From NCBI GenBank assembly GCA_964393335.1, contig CAYMTN010000011.1, forward strand, positions 1-45,018: DNA of 45,018 nt, read 5' to 3'. This document shows positions 30,953-39,500 of this stretch, one piece after another. This DNA comes from CAYMTN01 sp964393335. GTDB taxonomy: Bacteria > Chloroflexota > Anaerolineae > Aggregatilineales > Aggregatilineaceae. The position numbers were made by a program, and so were the translations under genes. Below the pieces are notes generated by a model. It was given only the letters and a program-made list of their open reading frames with translations. It was not told where the DNA came from and searched no databases. Each line of letters begins with the position of its first letter. Within the stretch, counting starts at the first letter, position 1.

Positions 30953-32430
30953 TGGTCAACAACGATCTGCTGTTTATCCTGTTGTTTTGGGGCACCTGGC
31001 TGTTGATTCCGGTCGTCACCGATGGCGCGGCGACGTTGTGGTACCTGATGATGACGGTTTCCACGCTGCTCGAAAAAACACCACCCCCCCTGCCGGAACA
31101 CGGACTGCCGAAGGTATCGATCCTCATCCCGGCCTATAACGAGCAGCTCAACATCAATTATTGCATTATGAGTTTGAAGGCCCAATCGTATCCCCAACAC
31201 CTGCTGGAAATCATCGTCGTCGATGACGGGTCGGAAGATCACACGCCTGACCTGGTGTTGGAGCACATGGGCCATTACAATGGAGATGGCAACTCGCGCT
31301 ATCTGCGAACCAGCAGTTTCACCATCGGCATGCAAGATTTCGGCGGCGTGTTGAATCTGGTGCGGCGCAAGCGCGATGGCAGCACCATTCACGGCAAACC
31401 AGCGGCGGTGAACGCGGCGCTTGCGCTGGCAACCGGCGACCTGATCGTCGCCATCGACAGCGACGTGGTGTTGGAACCGCACGCGATTGAAAATGCCGTG
31501 CGTGCCTTCATGGCCGATGAAACGTTGATCGCGGCGACCGGGCATCTGGTAGTGGACCCGTACCTGTCATTCGAAACGGATTCGACGGGCCGGGCGCGCG
31601 CCGACGAAAACGGCATGCCGATTGTCAAGCCGCTGTCGCCGAATGAAAACCTGCTGGCGGCCTGCCAGTTCCTGGAATACGCGACGGCATTTCACCTGGG
31701 CCGCCGCTCTGAAAGCCAGTTCGACGGGCTGTTCACGCTGTCCGGGGCATGTGCGGTCTTCCGGCGCTCGGCGTTTGACGTGACCGGGGGTTACCGGGGC
31801 CGGACCGTATCGGAAGATACCGACATGACCATGTCCCTGCACCGGATTCCAGGCGGGCATGTCGGGTATTTGCCGAATATGCGGGTCCATCTTGCCCCGG
31901 TGTTGAACTGGTCATCATTGTACGCGCAGCGCACACGCTGGCAGCGCGGAGCGCTGGAAGTCAGCGCCGTGCACATGATGGCAAAATACCAGAAGCTCGG
32001 CAAGCGCCTGTTCTGGCACGTGATCTTGCCCCTGCGCCTGCAAGTCGATCATACGCTGGCGCTGCCGCGTCTGATCTGGACGTTTTTGATTTTCATGCTG
32101 CCGCTGTTCGGCTATTCAGCCGACTTGATCAGCCAGGCGCTTGGTCTGATGTTTGTGTTTTATCTCATCGTAAATTTCGTTCGTGTCCTGGTCGCCTATG
32201 CGTTTAGCACGCCGCCGGAAAAAGTCTTGATCCGCAAATATCTTGGCTATACACTGGCACTGCCGCTGTACAACATGTTCCTGTTCTGGACACGATTGAG
32301 CGCCAGTTTGCGCACATTGACCGAAGATGCAACATGGACGGTGCACAACACTCTGTTGGAAGACCTGGAATCTCTCGACGTGCGCTACGCAGTCGCACGC
32401 GTGGCGACCTTGCTGCACGAATTCCTGTAG
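30952..32430 (+). CDS. Processive family 2 glycosyltransferase, exosortase-associated type
   Basis: 492 residues. An N-terminal membrane segment (LLFILLFWGTWLLIPVV) precedes the GT-A domain: S-I-L-I-P-A-Y-N-E, I-I-V-V-D-D-G-S, D169-S-D171 metal motif, S-G-A-C-A-V-F-R-R, S-E-D-T-D-M and Q326-R-T-R-W330 (the QxxRW motif of cellulose/hyaluronan/PNAG synthases). Two or three more membrane helices follow (about 360-430). It should polymerise or transfer sugars at the membrane. A glycosyltransferase in this position is known next to XrtG-type exosortases, where it may build the glycan to which substrates are attached; that role is inferred. Confidence 0.92.
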   Translation: MVNNDLLFILLFWGTWLLIPVVTDGAATLWYLMMTVSTLLEKTPPPLPEHGLPKVSILIPAYNEQLNINYCIMSLKAQSYPQHLLEIIVVDDGSEDHTPDLVLEHMGHYNGDGNSRYLRTSSFTIGMQDFGGVLNLVRRKRDGSTIHGKPAAVNAALALATGDLIVAIDSDVVLEPHAIENAVRAFMADETLIAATGHLVVDPYLSFETDSTGRARADENGMPIVKPLSPNENLLAACQFLEYATAFHLGRRSESQFDGLFTLSGACAVFRRSAFDVTGGYRGRTVSEDTDMTMSLHRIPGGHVGYLPNMRVHLAPVLNWSSLYAQRTRWQRGALEVSAVHMMAKYQKLGKRLFWHVILPLRLQVDHTLALPRLIWTFLIFMLPLFGYSADLISQALGLMFVFYLIVNFVRVLVAYAFSTPPEKVLIRKYLGYTLALPLYNMFLFWTRLSASLRTLTEDATWTVHNTLLEDLESLDVRYAVARVATLLHEFL

Positions 32431-35400
32431 TCCTGCCGCTGCTGCTCGCCCTGGCGGGCACCCTGGTGATGGTCGCGCCCATCTGGCAAAGCGGCTATCC
32501 CCTGGCTGGCAGTGACTCGTGGGGGCATCTGCATCGGGCGGCCTATATGGGCCGTTTGATTCGTGATCAGGGCATCATCGATGGATTAGTCCACAGCGCG
32601 TGGATGCCTGACTGGTACATGGGCGATCCGACGCGCGTGTATTATCCGCCGCTGCTGGTCTGGGTGCTTGGCCCGCTGGCGGCGCTTTTTGACAGCGCAT
32701 TTACGGCGTACCGCGTGCTGGTGACGGCCAACCTGCTGCTGCTGGCACTCAGCGTGTATCTGGTCGGATTCCGGTGGGGTGGGGATCGGTGGCTGGCGGC
32801 GATGGGAGCAATCATGGCCGTGACGTCGCCTTTCACGCTGCGCACCTTTTTCGTCGAAGGGAACCTCTCACGCGGGCTGGCGCTGCTGACGCTGCCCTGG
32901 ATTTTCTGGTATACCGAACGCATCTTGCGTGAAAAATCGGCGGCGCGACCGGTCGGTTGGCTGGCGGTGTTGTGGGCCGTGACGATCACAGCGCACGTCA
33001 TGCAAGCCGTGATGTTTGCGTTTGCGCTGGCGATCTATATCGCCTATCGTGCGGTGGATAACGTGTATGTGCCGCTGCGCCGGACACTCGTCGCCGTGAT
33101 GCCTGTCATCCTGGGGGCCGGGCTGGCTGCCGCGTACATCCTGCCCGCTTACAGCCATGCGGAACTGACCAACGTCCCCTATTTGCCGGCCATTAAGGTA
33201 CACATCTTTTCGATACCCCTCGACGCGCTGAAACCGGATTCCGGCAGCATTGAAACCGTGAGCGTCGGGATTGCGGCCATTGTTCTTGCCGTGCTGATCA
33301 CCATCCGGACCACCACCGAGCATCACAAAGCGCTCATTCTGACGGGAGTGGCCAGTGTTGTGCTGGCGTTTGGTCCGTCTGGCGGGGTCTTCCGGCTGCT
33401 GCCCCTGCACGAGCAACTGCTGCCGGAGCGGTTTTTGAACATCAGCGCGGTTGTGTTTCCACTGGTGATTGCCACCACCAGCCGGGGAGTCTGGCGGCGG
33501 CGCTGGATCGTATTGGCGCTGGCCCTGGTGTTGATCATTGACGCACGGCCCGCGCTGCGTATGGTGCGAATGTACCCGGCTCCCCCCGACGAAGAAACTA
33601 TCGCCGGCATCCTGGCCGAGCAGCCGCTGCCGGGCCGCGTATACACCCTGTCGTTTCCGTCACCGCGCGCATCCCAGATTTTTTTGGCCGGTGAAGTGGG
33701 GCAGCACGCCAATGTCGAGGGATGGGCGCTTGAAAACACGCCGCACCATCCTGCTATCCGGCGGCTGATCGCGGCGTCGCTCAAAGCGCCGCGTTATTTG
33801 CAGCGCATGTTATCACTGTGGAATACGGATTATGTTGTGGCGCGATTTCAGGATCCGTCGCTGGCCCCCGGCGTGCGCGCGCAGCTTGGTTTTGACGAAA
33901 TAGCCACTGTCGATGACTCGGCGCTGTGGACGCGAGAAGCCCCTTCGTCGTTTGCGCAAACGCTGCCTGATAACCGGATGCTGATCATTGGAGAAAACCC
34001 GACTTCGTGGCTGTTCGCCTTTCCTTTCGCGTCAGAAGGCACGGAACCCGACCCGGCAGCTTACACGCCGGATTACCTCGCGCATTATTCGGTGATCGGC
34101 CTGACGCGCCTGCCCGAAGATGTCGACCTTGAGGCCGCTTTGGGCGACTGGGTGCGTGCCGGAAATACGTTGATCGTGGACCTGAGCGGCCTGGGGCGCA
34201 CGTTCGACCAGGGATTTACGTTGTTCGGCGTGCATGCCATCTCGTTCGCGCTGAATGGTGATTACCGCATCACCTGGCCGCCAGCGCTGGCGGGTATGCC
34301 GCGTACGCTGCCATTTACCACGCCGGAGGGTTCCTGGGTCGGGGCGACATACGTTGATCTGGAACATATCACCGCCAGCCTGACACACAATGGCGAGTCG
34401 TACCCGCTGCTGGGTTACCAGGCAGTCGGCCAGGGTCGAGTCTGGTTTGTTGGGTTCAACCTGTTTTATTTGCTGCAAGAAACCGATCAGCCTGCCGCCT
34501 CTGACCGGATCGTGGACTACCTGCTCTCGGATACCGGCGTCAACCGTGACCTGGCGCTGCCGCCACTGCCGATTACCCTCGTGCAGCGGGACTCGAGCCG
34601 GTTGGTTTTCGAGTACACCAGTAATACTGCAACGTCTGCCGTGCTCAGCATGACGTATTTTCCCCGCTGGCAGGCGCGCATCGACGGCAGGGTCGTGCCG
34701 CTCCACGACCACGAGCATCTCGTGCTGCTGGACTTACCCGCCGGGTCCCACACCGTCACGCTCACGTACCGCCCCTTTGGGACTTCGGTATCCTGGCTGG
34801 CATGGGTCGTCACCGGGTTATTCGGCGTGTTCACCGTCCTGGTGATGGTACAGCTCAAGCGCCACGCGCCGCTGGCGACCGGAGACCGGGTCAACGCTTT
34901 TGACGACCGGCTGCCCCAGGTAAAACCGACGGTCCAGACCAGTTATACAAGCTGTCCGAACTGCAATTTTCAGCTTGCCGTCAGCGGGCCACCTAACGAA
35001 CGTAGTTACCCGTTCGCGTCGCTGGATTGCCCAGTCTGCGGTTTTTCGTTGGGCAAAGCTGGTTTTGTGGTCGATGCAACGCTCAGCGACGCCGCCAAAC
35101 ACACTCTGGTATTGGACTGGATGCACCGCCATCACCTGGACGAGCAGCAGCTCGTGGAGCGGTTCGGCCTGACAATGGACGAGTTATTCAAGCCCAAAGT
35201 GCCGGATAGTGACCCGTCCGCCGATGTGGCCGAAAGCACGCTGCGCCAATTGTCGGCGCTGGCAGCCAGCGAACATCCCCCGGCCATAGAGCCGGACGAA
35301 AGCGACGCAGCGCCCGCCCCGGCCTATAGCGCGTGTCCGAACTGCGGATTCCGGCTGGCGCACAGCAATCTGCTTGACCAGGCCCTCTACCCGCTGGCCT

Positions 35401-35699
35401 CACCAGACTGCCCGATCTGCGGGTTTGCGCCCGGCAAGCTGGGTTTCGTTTCGCGGGGGACGCTGTCGGACACAACGAAGCGGCTGTTAGCCGAAGCATG
35501 GGTGCGTCGCGCCAACCTGACTGAAAGCGACCTGTACATGCGCTTCAGCCTGACGCTTGACGAGTTATTCGAGCCAGAACCGGCAGACGTGCCCGCAACG
35601 CAACAATCGCCGCCGCCTGCTAGGCCGCGCTGGGATGAAGATTGGCTTTCACCGGAACCCGGCGCGGACGACAACACGCCGCGCTCAGATTCCCGGTGA
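32334..35699 (+). CDS. Large polytopic membrane protein (PTPS-related type) with duplicated zinc-ribbon-like C-terminal domain
   Basis: 1121 residues from ATG 32334, overlapping the glycosyltransferase by 97 bases; the first clear helix starts at about residue 31, so the start is uncertain. About ten membrane helices (30-400) include G-S-D-S-W-G-H-L-H and W-Y-M-G-D-P-T-R-V-Y-Y-P-P-L, patterns I associate with the '6-pyruvoyl-tetrahydropterin synthase-related' membrane family (PF10131) and with membrane glycosyltransferases of GT-C type. A large extracytoplasmic part (about 430-820) and a last helix (about 822-842) follow. The cytoplasmic tail holds two copies of a C-P-N-C ... C-P-x-C-G-F domain (first cysteines C874 and C1001). 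It completes the four-gene exosortase operon; probably it transfers or exports the glycan. Confidence 0.8.
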   Translation: MDGAQHSVGRPGISRRALRSRTRGDLAARIPVVLPLLLALAGTLVMVAPIWQSGYPLAGSDSWGHLHRAAYMGRLIRDQGIIDGLVHSAWMPDWYMGDPTRVYYPPLLVWVLGPLAALFDSAFTAYRVLVTANLLLLALSVYLVGFRWGGDRWLAAMGAIMAVTSPFTLRTFFVEGNLSRGLALLTLPWIFWYTERILREKSAARPVGWLAVLWAVTITAHVMQAVMFAFALAIYIAYRAVDNVYVPLRRTLVAVMPVILGAGLAAAYILPAYSHAELTNVPYLPAIKVHIFSIPLDALKPDSGSIETVSVGIAAIVLAVLITIRTTTEHHKALILTGVASVVLAFGPSGGVFRLLPLHEQLLPERFLNISAVVFPLVIATTSRGVWRRRWIVLALALVLIIDARPALRMVRMYPAPPDEETIAGILAEQPLPGRVYTLSFPSPRASQIFLAGEVGQHANVEGWALENTPHHPAIRRLIAASLKAPRYLQRMLSLWNTDYVVARFQDPSLAPGVRAQLGFDEIATVDDSALWTREAPSSFAQTLPDNRMLIIGENPTSWLFAFPFASEGTEPDPAAYTPDYLAHYSVIGLTRLPEDVDLEAALGDWVRAGNTLIVDLSGLGRTFDQGFTLFGVHAISFALNGDYRITWPPALAGMPRTLPFTTPEGSWVGATYVDLEHITASLTHNGESYPLLGYQAVGQGRVWFVGFNLFYLLQETDQPAASDRIVDYLLSDTGVNRDLALPPLPITLVQRDSSRLVFEYTSNTATSAVLSMTYFPRWQARIDGRVVPLHDHEHLVLLDLPAGSHTVTLTYRPFGTSVSWLAWVVTGLFGVFTVLVMVQLKRHAPLATGDRVNAFDDRLPQVKPTVQTSYTSCPNCNFQLAVSGPPNERSYPFASLDCPVCGFSLGKAGFVVDATLSDAAKHTLVLDWMHRHHLDEQQLVERFGLTMDELFKPKVPDSDPSADVAESTLRQLSALAASEHPPAIEPDESDAAPAPAYSACPNCGFRLAHSNLLDQALYPLASPDCPICGFAPGKLGFVSRGTLSDTTKRLLAEAWVRRANLTESDLYMRFSLTLDELFEPEPADVPATQQSPPPARPRWDEDWLSPEPGADDNTPRSDSR
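34953..35580 (+). repeat. Intragenic duplication of a Cys4 zinc-ribbon-like domain
   Basis: Two copies begin 381 bases (127 codons) apart. Each has CPNC-x-F-[QR]-L-A, about 22 residues, then C-P-[VI]-C-G-F-x-x-G-K-x-G-F-V, a helix with L-S-D-x-x-K and an ending D-E-L-F-[KE]-P. The four cysteines fit a zinc site. The L-T-x-D-E-L-F helix resembles a helix-turn motif. Confidence 0.8.
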
Positions 35700-35735
35700 T
35701 GATGCTTTCAGGTAACGCCGGAAATCACGACTGGA

Positions 35736-36419
35736 TCAACTGCCCATACAGCCGGGATAAATCGGTGCCCCATTTGGTTGGCCGTAATCCTCGGCAACAT
35801 CCACCGTATGCGCCATGTCGATCCAACCGCCCATGACGTACACCTCGCCATAGTTGCCTGACTGCCCGATGATAAACGCCGTCTGGCACATCTTCAACAT
35901 ATCGCCGGTGGAACTGCCGCCTGCCGCATCCAGGATCGGCGCATCGGACATCACCAGCACCAGGTTACGCTCGCCTGGGGGTGGCAAGGGCGGCCCGGCA
36001 TAGGGTAAGGGTAGTGCGATGCAATCGCCCACGACTCCGGCGTCATCTCGACCCACGCCCCCAGTCAACGATGCGCCGTTTTCACTGCGATCCAGGACGA
36101 GCGTTACGCCAGTGCCCGCTGTGATCGGGCTGGTCCACGCAAAAAACGCGGTTTCATCCACCGAGCCCGGCCCGGTAAAACTCAGTACTTCGCCGGTTTG
36201 GCTGGGATGACTGGCGCTGAGCACGCTGACCGTCGTGCTGGTCGCCGTGGCCAGTGTACCAGTGACGTGGACTGTGAATCCATCCGTGCAGTAGGTCACG
36301 TTGGCGAACCAACTGCCGGGCAAGTTCACCACGCCGGCTTGGGCCGGGGAACCTGGCACAACGGCCATGACCGCGGTAACGAAAATGATGGCGAAAAGAA
36401 GTGTGGTCAATCTGTGCAT
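35736..36419 (-). CDS. Secreted protein of unknown function (227 aa)
   Basis: The ATG at 36419 is chosen because GGAAGG lies just upstream and residues 1-28 form a clean signal peptide (TLLFAIIFVTAVMAVV, cut after A-Q-A). The mature protein is beta-rich, threonine/serine/glycine-rich at first (V-H-V-T-G-T-L-A-T-A-T-S-T-T-V), with a proline loop (PYAGPPLPPPGERN) in the middle. C-terminal half: NLVLVMSDAPILDA, then Q-T-A-F-I-I-G-Q-S-G-N-Y-G-E-V-Y-V-M-G-G-W. Four or five cysteines could form disulfides. No family recognised and no sorting-signal tail. It converges on the exosortase operon and diverges from the cyclase gene. Confidence 0.78.
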   Translation of the reverse strand: MHRLTTLLFAIIFVTAVMAVVPGSPAQAGVVNLPGSWFANVTYCTDGFTVHVTGTLATATSTTVSVLSASHPSQTGEVLSFTGPGSVDETAFFAWTSPITAGTGVTLVLDRSENGASLTGGVGRDDAGVVGDCIALPLPYAGPPLPPPGERNLVLVMSDAPILDAAGGSSTGDMLKMCQTAFIIGQSGNYGEVYVMGGWIDMAHTVDVAEDYGQPNGAPIYPGCMGS

Positions 36420-36571
36420 GTCAAACCTTCCGTTTTGATAACGCGTACGGGTTTTCGGCATATAAGCGTGATTATTATATTCTATAAATGTATAGTAAAT
36501 CTTAGAAATAGACAAAATATCACATGCCTTAACGCCCGCATCGTCCAGATAGCACCCTGGGAAAGCCGCTC
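36420..36571. promoter_or_regulatory. AT-rich divergent promoter region
   Basis: Bases about 36460-36525 are AT-rich (TTATTATATTCTATAAATG). On the minus strand TTGTCT and TACATT stand 17 bases apart and could drive the secreted protein. For the plus-strand cyclase gene no pair is convincing. Confidence 0.35.
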
Positions 36572-39500
36572 ATGCCTGCCTCCTGGTTATCCTACATACC
36601 GTATCATGTCGCCCAGGATTTATTGGCGGACCCGTCCACCGCGCACGTTGGGCGGGAGCAGCGTTTTGACGCTGTGGCGCTGTTTGCAGATGTTTCCGGC
36701 TTTACGAGCATCAGCGAGGCGCTGGGCCAGGTAGGCCGCGCCGGGACCGAAGAACTGACCGGCATCTTGAACGACTATTTCAGCCCCATGATCGACCTGA
36801 TCCAGTCCTACGGCGGCATCATCGGCAAATTCGGTGGAGACGCGATGACGGTGTTGTTCCCCTACACTGGCGACACGCGCACAGCCACGATCCGCCGCGC
36901 GATTCACTGCGCGCTGGCCATGCAGGCGGATATGCACCGCTACGAAGCGATCCCGACCAGCGCGGGCACGTTCAGTCTTGCCATGAAAGCCGGGTTGGCA
37001 ATAGGACCGGTCTTCTGTACGACGGTCGGTGATCCGGATTCGCGCCTGGAGTATGTGATCGCGGGGGCGGTGCTGGATCGCTGCGCGGACGCCGAACACG
37101 ACGCTTCACAGGGGGAAGTGGTGGTGCATAACGCCCTGCTTGACGCGGTCGGGCCGGTCGAGGTCATCGACCAACGCGGCGATTTTAGCTGGATCACCCG
37201 GCTGGACGTACCCGTCGAACCGGCCCCGCTCGACGTGCTCGGCCCAGTGCCGGACGAAACCGTGTGGGCCTTGCAGTGTTATCTGCCGCCTGCCATCGCC
37301 CAACGTGTCACTACCGGGCAGACCGGGTTTATCGACGAACACCGCAAAGTGACCGTGCTGTTTGTGAGCTTCGGCGGCTTTGATTATGACGGCGACCCCG
37401 ATGTAGGCGGCAAGCTGCAAACGTACGTCTCTGCCGTGATCCGCAGCGTGGAACGCTACGGCGGGTATCTCAACAAGGTGGACATGGGCGACAAAGGCAG
37501 CAAGTATATCGTGCTGTTTGGCGCGCCGGTCGCGCATGAAAACGACGAGGAACGTGCTATCCGCTGCGCGCTGGAATTGAGCGCGCTAGACGTTCCGGCG
37601 CGGATCGGAGTCAACAGTGGGTTCGTGTACTGCGGGCACGTCGGCTCTGAGACACGGCGTGAATACACCGTCATCGGCGACGCGGTCAACCTGGCGGCCC
37701 GTTTGATGCAGGCCGCCGAGCCGGGCGGCATCTTGATCAGCGGCACGGTGCAGCACCGCATCCCGGATAACATCCACTGCGAGTCGCTGCCGCCGCTGCG
37801 CGTCAAGGGCAAATCCGAACCGGTGGACGTTTATGCCGTGCGCGGTATGCAGGCCCGGTTTGCCCGTGATCTCCACGCCGGGGGATACGCGCTGCCGATG
37901 ATCGGGCGGCAGGCTGAACTGCGTCAGGTACGGGATCATCTCACGCGCACCCTGGAGCGCAGCGGCCAGATCGTCGGCATCAGCGCCGAGGCGGGCATGG
38001 GTAAATCGCGCCTGATGGTTGAGGTCGCCAATATGGCAGCCGAACGCGGCGTGACGTGTTTGGGCGGCGCATGCGAATCGTACGGCACGAACATTAGCTA
38101 CCTGGCATGGCATGCCATCTGGCAGGGCTTCTTCGGGATCGACCCGGATGCCGCACCGGAAGAACAGCGCCGTTACCTGGAAAACTGGCTGTCGGGTCTT
38201 GATCCGGGGCTGGTCCAACGTATGCCGCTGCTGGGCGTGGCGCTCAATCTGCCCATTCCCGATACCGAGCTGACCCAATTACTTGACGCTGGGCTGCGCG
38301 TCGAACTGCTGCAATCCCTGCTGCTCACCTGCTTACGTGCCCGTGCGGCTGAAACGCCGCTGCTGTTCTTTTTGGAAGACTGCCACTGGATCGATCCGCT
38401 CTCGCAAGAACTGCTCGAATTCATCGGGCGAAACGTAGCCGATTTGCCTGTGATGCTGGTGCTGCTGTACCGTCCCCCGGTCCCTGACCACAACCCGATC
38501 GCGCAGATCGCGCAGTTTTCGCACTTTCACGAGCTGGCGTTGGCCGAGTTCACCCAGGACGAGGCGCGGCAGTTGATCGAGCTGAAGCTGGCACAGCTTT
38601 TCGGTGCGGAAGGTGCCGTCCCTCAGGAACTGGTCGATCGTGTAACCGCCAAAGCGCAGGGCAACCCGTTTTATGTCGAGGAAATGATCAACCTGATCCA
38701 CGACCGGGGCATCGATCCGCAGGATCAACAGGCCTGGCAGCGTATCGATCTGCCGGACAGCCTGCACAGCCTGATCATGAGCCGCATCGACCAGTTGCAG
38801 GAAAATGAAAAAATCACGTTGAAGGTCGCCAGTGTGATCGGGCGCGTATTCCGGGCGCGCTGGGTATGGGATGCCTATCCGCCGGTTGGCACGCCGGACG
38901 ACGTGCAGCGCGTCCTCACCACGCTCAGCCGTCTGGACCTGACGCCCCTGGACAAACCCGAACCGGAGCTTGAATACATTTTTCGCCACATTACGACGCA
39001 GGAAGTCGCCTATGAAAGCCTCGCGTTTTCCATGCGGGCCGCGCTGCACGAACATGTCGGGGTCTTCATCGAGGAGACGTATTCCGGCACGCTCGACCGT
39101 TACCTGGATGTACTCGCGCTGCATTACGGGCGCAGCCGCAACACGGATAAGCAGCGCGTCTATTTCGTCCGCGCCGGCGACGCGGCCATGGCTGCCTACG
39201 CCAATGACGCCGCGATCGATTATTACCAGCGTGTGCTGCCCCTGCTGGGTGATGCGGGACAAATCGATGTGCGGCGCAAACTGGGCGATATCTGGCAGCT
39301 TATCGGCAAGTGGGATGAGGCAGAAGCCAGCTACCGCGACGCAATGGCGCTGGCGCAGGCCGCCGGTGAAGAACAGCTACAGGCTCAATGCCAGAGCGCG
39401 CTCGGTTTTCTGCTGTGGCACAAAAAATCTTATGACGAAGCGCTGGCCTGGCTCCAGCAAGCCGGGCGCACGTTCGAAACCCAGGGCGACTGGCGCGGCG

